A stretch of 64,000 nt of DNA from Anaeramoeba flamelloides (taxonomy: Eukaryota; Metamonada; Anaeramoebidae), in the NCBI GenBank assembly GCA_027625915.1, contig JANTQA010000057.1:3038001-3102000 (forward strand), written 5' to 3'. Every line of letters starts with the position of its first letter. Position 1 is the stretch's first letter. Under the pieces are notes generated by a model. The model saw only the letters and a program-made list of their open reading frames with translations, was not told the origin of the DNA and ran no database searches. Positions 22,605 through 33,000 of this stretch are shown piece by piece. A program made the position numbers and the translations under genes.

Positions 22605-23345
22605 ATTTCCCGTGGTAGAATCTTCTTTATATTGGGAAGAAGAGTTACAAAGGAAAAAATTATAAGGTTACCTAAAACTGTGACATTGAAACAAAAGTAT
22701 AAGTAACTTGAGAATAAAAACTAAAAAAACAAAGGCAAAAAATGACCAAAGGTTTAAAGAAATATGACCAAAAAAATTCAAAAACTTAAAGAATGATGGC
22801 CAAATGAACATCCATAATCAATTATTTAATCAATCAACCAATAGTATCTTGGGTGTGATTTTGGAAGTTCTGAATTACAGTCAGTTCCACTTTTAAGGCA
22901 CAAACTGCAAAGGAATTTAAAGCACAAAAAAATCTCAAATTAAGGCACAGAATTAATATTCTAGTAAAATAAATTGTAAAAATTAAAATTGCAAATTTTG
23001 TGCCTTAATTTGAGATTTTTTTTGTGCCTTAAATTTCGTTGAAAGTTTGTGCCTTAAAAGTGGAACTGGCTGTAAAGAAAATATTTGTTTTTTTTTTTTT
23101 TGTTTGTTTGATTTTTTACCGATTTCTTCTAATAAACCCTTTTTTATTTTTCTATTTTCTTTTTTTTTTCTTTTCCCCTTTTTTTCCATTTCAATTTTTT
23201 CCTACGCTTTCAAAAATAAGAAAAAGTGAGTGTGTATATCCCTTGAAAAAACATGAAATCTATGATTTTACAACTTAAATTATTTTGAGGAAATCCAAGT
23301 AAAAGGACCTCTAGAGTGTAATTTATACTTCTTCCATCAATAAAT
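22605..23345 (+). repeat. Unclassified dispersed element of about 730 bp, copy 2, inside the array
   Basis: Its left part (ATATTGGGAAGAAGAGTTAC, AAAAGTATAAGTAACTTGAG) matches 34437-34690 inverted and 3975-4230 direct; the right end (GTGTAATTTATACTTCTT) matches 4680-4700. It interrupts one unit of the tandem array, which resumes with CCATTTTCAGTAGAATG at about 23354. Confidence 0.55.
22876..23074. mobile_element. Palindromic TA-MITE
   Basis: Complete copy flanked by TA; both ends share the variant TTCCAC/GTGGAA in place of TTTCAC/GTGAAA, suggesting arm-to-arm correction or a subfamily. It is nested in the 730-bp element, itself nested in the array. Confidence 0.9.
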
Positions 23346-26337
23346 AAAATAGGCCATTTTCAGTAGAATGCTCCGTTTGAATATTTTTAAAGGGCAACTC
23401 ACGTAAAATTTTTTTGTAAATTTTTTGTTTAAAATATCATTGTTTTTCCAATTTGGGGATTTTTTTCTGTATTATTGGTGGTATGAGTGTCTATTTTATA
23501 TGAAATGGCACCTAATTTGGTTATTTTTAATATAGTAAAGAAGTGAATTTTCAAAAACAAAACAATTTGAAACATTAATTGTAAATATATTAAATTAATT
23601 TTCTAAAATTGCCTTTCATGAAAAAAAAATTGAAGATTTTAAGATATATGTGACTAGTAGCTGAATATTAGTAAATTAATCGGAAAATTTCATTTTTAAC
23701 AGGGAGACTCTAGTAAAAAATTTTTCGATACTTTTTTTTTGTTCAAAAAAATTTTTTATCAAGGTTTGGGATCTTTTTTTGATTTTTGATGATATGAGTG
23801 GCTATTTTATCTGAAATAGCCTAATTTGGCAATTTTTAATAGGTAACATTAGTGAATTTTCAAAAAATTGAAAAATTGTAACTTAAATTGTAAAATTGTT
23901 GGATTAAATCTGCAAAATGGATTTTTATTTTGTTTCAAAATTTTCAATTTAATAGGCAAATTGGTAGAAAAAATAGACTTTCTGTCATAATTTTTGATTT
24001 TTAATAGGAATTCTCTAGTAAAAAAATTTTTTGATATTATTTTTTGGTATAAAATTTTTTTTTTCAAGGTTTGGGATCTTTTTTTCGCATTATTGATGAT
24101 AAAATGGTCCATTTTCAGTCATAATATCCCATTTTTGAACATTTTTAATAGGGAGACTCTAGTCAAAACAATTTTTTTAAACATTTTTTGTTTGGTTCAG
24201 AAAAATCTTTTTTTAAGGTTTGGAATTTTTTTTTGATTTTTGATGATACTGAGTGTCTATTTTATCTGAAATAGCCTAATTTGGCTTTTTTTAATAGGCA
24301 ACATTAGTGAATTTTCAAAAAAATAAAAAAAATGTAACTTAAATCATAAAATTGTTGGACTATTTCTGCAAAATGGTTTTTAATTTTGTTTCAAAATTTT
24401 CAATTTAATAGGAAATTGGTTGTAAAAAATAGACATTACGCCACAATTTTTGAACATTTTTAATAGGGAGACTCTAGTAAAAAAAAATTTTCCCTTTTTT
24501 TTTGTATAAAAAATTTTTTTTTCAAGGTAAGGGTCTTTTTTTGGATTTTCGCTAATATAATTGTAGGATTTCAGTAAGATACCCCATGTTTTCATTTTTA
24601 ATAGGGAGACTCTAGTAAAAAAATTTTTCAAGGTTTGGGATTTTTTTTGGATTTTTGGTGATATAATTGTCTATTTTCAGTCATAATATCCCATGTTTGA
24701 ACATTTTTAATCGGAAGACTCTAGTAAAAAAAATTTTTTGATACTTTTTTTTTGTTCAGTAAAATTTTTTTTTCAAGGTTTGTAATTTTTTTTTGATTTT
24801 TGATACTATAATTGGCTATTTTATCTGAAAGAGCCTAATTTGGCTTTTTTTAATAGGTAACATTAGTGAATTTTCAAAAATCAAAAAATTTGTAACTTAA
24901 ATCATAAAATTGTTGGATTAAATCATGCAAAATGGATTTTTATTTTGTATCAAAATTTTCAATTTGATCGAATAATGGTAGTAAAATAGAGACATTCTGT
25001 CACATTTTTTGATTTTTTAATAGGGAGACTCTAGTAAAAAATTTCTTTGAGATTTTTTTTTGGTTTAAAAAATTTTTTTCAAGCTTTAGGATATTTTTTT
25101 CAATTTTTGGTGATAAAAACACCCATTTTCGATAGAGTGGCATGTTTTTGACAATTTTTAATAGGGAGAGTCTAGTAAAAATTTTTTTTTTAGATTTGTT
25201 GTTTAAAATATCATTTTTTTTTTGCATTTTGAGAGATTTTTTCGATTCTTGATGGTATTAGTGACTATTTTATCTAAAATGGTATGTTTTGGCTTATTTT
25301 TAATAGGTAACATTAGTGAATTTTCAAAAAATTAAAAATTTGTAACTTAAATCGTAAAATTGTTGGATTAAATCTGCAAAATGGATTTTTATTTTGTTTC
25401 AAAAATTTTAATTTTGATGGACTAATGGTAGTAAAATATTGACATTCAGTCACAATTTTTGATTTTTTAATAGGGAGAATATAGTAGAAAATTTTTTTAA
25501 TATTTTTTTTTTTTGATATGTAATTATTTTTTCAAGGTTTGGGATATTTTATTCTGATGTTTGGTGATAAAAAGGGTCATTTTCGATAGAGTGGGATTTG
25601 CATGTTTTGACCATTTTTTAATAGTTAGAGTATTGTTAAATTTTGTTTTTTCGTTTTATTTTTTTTTATTTTTTTTGGGGGCCAAAATTTTCGATACAAG
25701 TTGGTGATTATTTTTCAGGGCCATAGGTTCCGAAATAGGATATTTTTTAAGGAATGGTCAGTTTTGAACACTTTTCAATTGTGAGAATCTCATGAAAAAA
25801 AATAGTTTTTTTGATTTTTTTTGGAAAGCGTTTAATTTTCAAGGTTTTATCTTCAAAGAGCGGACCATTGGAATTGAAATTGGGATATTTAACTCGTGGT
25901 GTATATATTTTTTTAAAAATTTATAAATTTTTAAATTTTTCGTTAACTTTATTCTACATTCTTTATTTTTATACCTTTTATTTATCTCCTTTTAATTTTT
26001 TTGAATTTTTACAAGAAATTCAAAAAAAAAAGATCTTCACAAAGAAAAATAATCATAAATAAAATTTCAAATATGTAATTTCTTTTAAAATGGATTTAAT
26101 TATTATTAAAAAACTGCTTATGATAATTTGTATATTGAAAATATTTTAACTAAAAATAAGTAATTCTATTTTTTAAAAATTATTTTACTCACTTTTTTTA
26201 GTTGTTAGTTTGGTTTTGTCAATGTTTGAAATGTCATGTTATTAATTACTTGAATCATTTTAAACTGAATTATTAATATTATTTACATTATTATTTGTTC
26301 TTGAATCGTGTCTGATATTTTTTAATTGGTTGTTTTC

Positions 26338-26534
26338 CAGTCAGTTTCACTTTGAAGGCACAAAATTTCAACGAAATTTAAGGCACAAAAAAAAATCTCA
26401 AATTAAGGAACAAAATTCAAATTCTAGTAAAAATAAATTGTAAAAAAATTCCAAATTTTGTGCCTTAATTTGAGATTTTTAATATACCTTAAATTTCGTT
26501 GAAATTTTGTGCCTCAAAAGTGAAACTGGCAGTA
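26338..26534. mobile_element. Palindromic TA-MITE, last copy toward the right
   Basis: Full-length arms; the right flank is TA, the left flank is TC, so the left target base was mutated. Beyond this copy I found no further member in the window. Confidence 0.85.
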
Positions 26535-27131
26535 GATAATTTATATTTTTAGGGAATATAATTTGTATTTTGAAGATAGTCTTTGAAAGGTATAAGTATT
26601 TTGTATATGAAGAAAAAAATGAAAAATTATTCCTTGAAAAAAGAAGAATAAAAAGTGTAAAGTAAGATTAATTCTATATAATATTGTATATATAAGCTCA
26701 AAAAATAATTTTTTCAGTATTAATTATTTATTTTTTTTTCATTTTCATTTTTAACATCTTTTCAAATAGTGTGAGAATTAGTATATATTAACGTTTCCTT
26801 GATTATAAATTGGAGTTTTGTATTTATTATTGAAGAAAAGTATAGTTAAATAATTATATATATATATATACCCATATACAAATAGGTAAAATTGTAACTA
26901 TTATATTGGATAAAAATTACTTGAGAATTTTTATTCTAAAATTGATAAAAACAAAATAATATTTAGTCAATTTTAAAAGATTATATGTCCTTAATAAAAT
27001 TAAGCACTATTTTTTTCTGATTAATATTTTTCGAAATTAAGAACATAACTTAATTCAATTAAACACTGTGATAATTTTTTTTGGAATAAAAACACTCTCA
27101 ACTTTTAAATATCGAAAATATTTTTTGGAAT

Positions 27132-27580
27132 TACAGTGGTGGAGATAACCCATGTTGACAACCTTTAACCCATTAATAAAATTTAACTCGTGTTTTTTTT
27201 TCAGACTTGGGTATTGGTAGACCAGAAATCACTGATAGGTTCTTGGTTCAGATCCAAATTGACTTTAGAGGTTAGATCTTTGATTAATCCAAATGGCTCA
27301 ATTATACTAAATGTTTTTCTTTCAAAAATTTCATCATATTTACAAAATTTCGGAGATAAAATGATTTTTTTATAAAAATTCAAAAAATGAAATTTTAATC
27401 TTCCAGTATCTTCATAATTCTTTTTTAAAATTTATTTAAAGAACCCTATTTCTTGTTTATATACTGTTTCCATCCCATTGGTTTGTTTCTTTTATTTCTA
27501 GAGTCAGCCAATATTTTTTGCATGAGTTAAATTTTAGTAATGGGTTAAAATAAGAAAAACGGGTTAGTTACACCACTGTA
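27132..27580. mobile_element. TA-flanked element with ~60-bp inverted repeats (second MITE family)
   Basis: The element 27134-27578 is flanked by TA. Its left end CAGTGGTGGAGATAACCC and the reverse complement of its right end CAGTGGTGTAACTAACCC begin alike; similarity continues through TTTAACCCATTA and AAAATTTAACTC. The 445-bp length and lack of a transposase make it non-autonomous; CAGT ends and TA target fit Tc1/mariner. No other copy seen here. Confidence 0.82.
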
Positions 27581-30027
27581 CTGAGCACTTTTTTATTTTT
27601 TTTTGAAAAATTGGGGTTGCGAAAAGTTTGAAATCAAAGAATAAGTTAATATATTAAATTAGAATACTTTTCCAGAAAGTTTATCCCTTTAGTTTAACTT
27701 TTTTTTATTTTACCATTTAAAACTAAAAAAAACATTTGAGGACCAAATTAGTGCCTTTTGTGAAAAGAAAAATCCCCATAATTTAGAATTTGTTTTTGTA
27801 AATGAGTTTAAACAAGATAGTGTATCTAAAAATATACATAATTTCAAGTTTGAATTCAATGTTTTTTGGCAAAAAAATGTTTTCAAGAAAAAGCTGAATT
27901 GAAACTTTATTTATTTTTATTTTATCATTTTGTTTTTTTTAATTGTATAAATGGAAAGTATTTGATCAGTTTTTCATTTTTAGTGATTTTTGGGTCGTAG
28001 GGACATATCGCGATTTGATGGAAATTATCGCGATTTTTGTAACTTTATCGTGAATTATAGCATGTTATCATCAAAACCTCTATTGTATTTTTTACTTATA
28101 GATCACACTTAAAAATTATAAATTTTGAAAATTTTTTTTTAAAATTACCTTTTCCAATCTAAATATAGAAACTCGAAATAATGTTATTATCAGTATTTAA
28201 TCTTTTATATTTAGACCCTTCAAAAGTAAATATTTTTTCAATTTTTTAATTTCAAAGATTAACTCAATACTTATTAACATAAAAACCTAAAGAATGAAAA
28301 ATTTTGTATTCTATTAACAAAGACGGTCATTTTTCAATAAATTTCTTATTGAAAAAAATATCATATCTAATTTAATTATAAAATTATCCAAAAAGTTCGA
28401 ATTTTTAGATATATTCCTATACTGATTTTGTCATTCATTTAAAAACAAAAACCAAGAATAAAAATTTGATTGGCTAATAAGATTAAAATAGAATTCAAAA
28501 CATCAAATGATATACTATTTGTTGAAAAATAAATTGAACAAAATTTTCATTCAGCTTTCAAAAAAGATAATAATAAAGTCGTGTATCATATCAAATTTTT
28601 AATTTCAATTAACAAGCCTAAAATATTCATTTCCTTTAGAATTGGAAACTTTCTAGATTTATTTTAATTATTGAGTTTTATTTTTTTGGAAAGTTGAATG
28701 AAAAATTCGATTCATTTATTTTACAATTAACAGTAAGAATTCCAAACACCCAATCAAAATCAAAAATTTAAAGGTACCAAAATTCAACATTCGAATTGTA
28801 ATTGAAAACATTAGAAAAGTGAATTTTTTTAATTTATTGTTAACCCTCAGCTTCTTCTATTCATCTGAATTAGACTTTTAAAAGCTGAAAAATGGGTGTT
28901 AATTCAATTTGGATAATTTAAGTTTGTGAAATCTTTATTGATGAGTGAAACATAAGTAGAATATTCTTTGTAAAAAATTTTCCCTATCCAGTTTGTTTTG
29001 TTTTCTTAATCGGTTTGTTAATTATTTTCAAGGATGAGCAATGAAATAATTTTAGTCTTTTTAATAAGTGATCCATAATGTTTTCAAAGTGATAATCAGG
29101 TTACATAAAAGAGGAAGTAAAATAGTTTTAGCAGCACTTGATGAAAACTTTGTTCCTCACTTTTTAAAATGGGTGTAGATAATCAAGATTTTTTATTTTT
29201 TAATAGCTTTTATGACAAGAAAACTTTGACAAATAGTTCATCCATAGTAAAAATGATAATTGGTGATGAGTGTACTTGTTTATCAACTTTTGGTGATTTC
29301 TATAGTAATTCCTTCCCAATTCAGTTCATATTAGGTAAAATTGTATATTTAAAATAATTTTTCTTCTTGTGACAAATCCTTTTTTTGAAAAAATAATGTT
29401 TTCAGAAAAAAGAATCGCCACTTGGCACACTAACATTGATTTCTAAAAGTTCTTTAATACTTTGAATAAAGTACTTGAAGACGAGTATTTTTTCAATCTT
29501 GTATAATCCTTGAATAAATAATGATACACCACAAACACCTTCGTTTTTAATTCTCATAAAAAGTATCAAGTTATTTATTAATTTTTTAAAAAATATAAAA
29601 ATTGTAATCTTGAGGGGTTCACTTTTCAAATTTTTAACATAGAATTTCGTTCAAGAATCTAAGATCAAATGTTTGAATTGTTTTCCCATCTGAAATTTGA
29701 ATAAAAAATATTTCAGTAAAAGAAAGTTCAAAAGATCATAAATTCAATTTTGAACCAGACTTGAGTTCCTTTATTAATTAATTAAGACTCCTTTCTCAAT
29801 TACAACTTGCTTGCTAATAAAATATTAACTTAAAAATGTTTGTTAATTTGAATAAGTTTGGCTTTAGAATGACACTTTAAAAAAAATAATGTTACAGTTC
29901 TTTTGGTTTGTGTTTTAAAATGAGATTTAATACATTTTTTGAAAGGGTTTTGATGCAGAATTTCAAATCAAACAAACATTTTTTAAAAATTGACATTTTT
30001 TTATTTATTTTTTTTAATTTTTTGACA
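27581..30027. other. Intergenic, with a short CG-rich tandem motif
   Basis: No gene that I can support. At 28005-28075 three roughly 20-bp units start ATCGCGATTT, ATCGCGATTT and ATCGTGAATT, unusual in this nearly CG-free context. A plus-strand frame at 29169-29357 and a minus-strand frame at 29402-29629 look slightly coding-like but match nothing known. 28540-28745 resembles 5310-5520. Confidence 0.4.
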
Positions 30028-33000
30028 ATGAGCAAGGTAAAAAATAACAATCAAGACACAGAAGAAAAGTCTTCTGAAAAACAACAAAAAGAGCGTGTTA
30101 TTAAAGCCAAAAAAAAAGAAAAAAAACCAAATCCAAAGGAAGAAACAGTTCAGTTGCCATCGGAAGAAGATGAAGGCGAAGGTGAAGGTGAATATGAGAG
30201 TGACGAAGATTGGAATAAGGAAAGATCTGAGGAAGAAGAAGATGTCTATTCAGATTCAGAACACGAAGACGAAAGTGAAGAAGATGAAAACGAAAATGAA
30301 AATGAAAAGGAAAAGAAAAAACAAAAACGAACAAACAAGTCAACAAAAAAAAATTTGAAAAACAAAAATAATAGAAAAACAAATTCCCAAAAGCCACAAA
30401 AAAGATCACCTAAAATCATTTCTGAAACTTTCAACAAATTAGAATCAGCATACCATGGTAGGGAAAAAAGAGTGAATGGTGGAGAAATAGGATATCAAGA
30501 TCAATACCAAAGAGGAAGAGGGAGAGGGAGAGGAAGGGGGAGAGGGGATGGTAGAGGAAGAGGTAGAGGAACAATATTACGAAGACGAAGAATAAGGAGA
30601 AAAGGAAGTGGAAGTGGAAGAGGAATAGGTGGTGGTATAGGATTTGGGTATCAGGATCAATACCAAAGAGGGGGGGGAATGAGAAGAGGAAGAGAGAGAT
30701 ATCCAGATCAATACCATCGAGAAATATATCTAGATCAGTATCATAGAGAAATATATCTTGATCAATATCAAAATGAGATAGGTAGGGGAATGGGAAGAGA
30801 AAGGTATCAAGATATGTACCAAAGAGAAATGTATCAAGATCTATACCAAAGAGGAAGAGGAAGAGGAAGGGGAAGAGGAAGGGGAAGAGGAAGAGGTAGA
30901 GGTAGAGGTAGAGGTAGAGGCAGAATTAGGGGAAGAGGAAGAGGAAGAGGCAGAGGCAGAGGCAGAGGCAGAGGCAGAGGAAGAACTTTAGAAATAAATA
31001 GTGGTAGAGGTAAAGTTAAACAACGTGGATTGTTTGATGATTATTTCGCATATCAAGAGCAAAACAAAAGTAATAACAATAATAATAATTTCCAAAGCAA
31101 TTATGGATCAAAATTGACTTGGGATGATCTCAACCTACCAAAAAATATTTTAAAAAGTATAAAGAATTGTGGATATAAATTGCCAACTGCAATCCAAGAG
31201 ACTAGTGTTCCTTTGTTGCTTCAAGGAAAGTAAAGATCTTTTTTCCTTTTTATTGTTTTTTTTCCTTCTACTTTTTATTTTAGTTTTAATAAATCAATAA
31301 AATTCAAATACGAGCAAAAAAATTACTATTTGAAGAATAAATGAAAAGCTTTTTTTGAGCTTTTCCAGTAAAACCACCCAATCTATAGAAAATCACTTTT
31401 CGTGAAGGCACTTAATCTACAAATCAGAAGCAAATAATTATCTCAAGATTGTTGTCATTTGGAAAAAAAAGTGAAATCGGAAAAAAATAAAAATAAATTC
31501 TGAATCTATATTTAGAATATTAATACAGATAATAGAATAGATCAACCCAAGGTTATGACTATTAATTGAAATTTAATTTAATATTTTAAAAAACATCTCT
31601 CATATTATCAGAAAGATAGTAAATCCATTTTTACACTTTTAATTACAGAATTCATTTTGTGATCAAGTATACAAAAACGTTTCAATTCAAAAGATTGTGT
31701 TTTAATAAAAATAAAACTGGACGTATCATTATGATAATGTATTCACCAAACTTATCACAAAATTAAAGGAAAAAAAATGAATAAATTTCTCAAGAAAAAA
31801 ACAAAATATTTATTTATGGATCTGAATTATAATTTTTGATATGTCTATCGCTACAATTTAGGAATTTTTTATTTTTTCTAATTTCCAGTAATCGACACCA
31901 AAAATAATATTCACTCTTATGTGAATCTGAAAAATTGTAGAGGAATTGTTGATCAATAAAATAATATTGAAAAAAAAAATCCAAAGATAATAAACTGAAA
32001 CATTGTTTGCTTATTTCGATAAACATAATTAAAAATCTATTAATTTGGAATTGAATGAAGAGTTACTTGTCGAAAATTGAATTTAACAAGGTTAAAAAAA
32101 TTTAGGTTCTCAGTTTTTTGATCATAAGAGATTTATCCAAAATAGATTTATCTTGAAAAACGAAATGTTTTGAAATACTACAATTTTTCGAACCCATAAG
32201 AGGGTATTTATTTTTTTTTGGAATAATTTTTTTTGGAAAACAACCATTTCAATTTCAAATTCTAAGATGAATAAATTTTATTTAGTGGAGAGTAGGCTTT
32301 ATTGGTAAGGTTTAAGTGCTCGAGAGCTCTTAATCTGTTAAAGAGAGAGTTTTGAAGTGACTAAATTTGTGACTCCTAATTCAAAGAGTAGTCAAAAGAA
32401 TCTTTTAATTACAGTCATTAGAAGTATTTTAAACTCAATTTAGTTTTCTGTATATTTAGTGGAGAGTAAGACTGGAAAACAGTATTTAATTGCTTTTTTT
32501 GAAGTGAAATTTTACTATTAAAAAATTAAATCTTTAATAGACATCAGGTATTTGGTACTCATTTTAATTAATGAGATTTACTTTTTGGTATTATTTATTA
32601 TCAAGTGGGTTTTAAAAATTACAAAAAAATATCAGAAATAAAACCATTTGTAACTTGAATGGTCGGTAGTAATTAGATTTTATCTTTTTTTGATTGAAGA
32701 AAATAACAAAATAGAGAAATTTATTGTCTCAACCCATATAAAACTTAGTTTAATTTGAATTTTAGGTTTTAAAAATTGTTTTGTTTTGGTGGGGTGTGTT
32801 CCACTTGGTAAAGAAAATAAAAGGAGTTGTGTTTTTTCAGGAAATTATTTTCAAATGAAATTTCAATTTTTGAAAAAAAATAAAATGGTTTTCTTTATTT
32901 ATTCGAATTTTGGAGAAAAACAACTAACTATTTCATTCATTTGGACTGATCTTTAAATTCATTTGATTTTTGTAACTAAAAAATAATGAAATGTTTGAAA

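Larger units (their letters stand above)
22440..25800 (+). repeat. Satellite-like tandem array, higher-order period about 450 bp
   Basis: The motif GGGAGACTCTAGTAAAAA or a close variant recurs at about 23701, 24005, 24149, 24466, 24603, 24712, 25022, 25162, 25472 and 25622. Spacing alternates between about 305-317 and 137-150, so a long and a short unit together make a 450-460 bp higher-order unit. A second motif, TAGGTAACATTAGTGAATTT, appears once per long unit (about 23840, 24292, 24850, 25300). Decayed units also lie at 22492 and 23388, on either side of an inserted 730-bp element. No open frame is conserved between units. Confidence 0.8.

Noticed and set aside
22440-25800. CRISPR array
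   Set aside because: Repeats are 130-450 bp, AT-rich and diverged in a eukaryotic genome; there are no spacers or cas genes.
29090-29629. Coding-like frames at 29169-29357 (+) and 29402-29629 (-)
   Set aside because: No family recognised, no splice structure that joins them, and codon content is explainable by AT bias.
29908-30027. Upstream start of the DEAD-box protein (MCFKMRF...)
   Set aside because: The added 40 residues are hydrophobic A/T-run translation; the ATG at 30028 starts a charged N-terminus typical of this protein.
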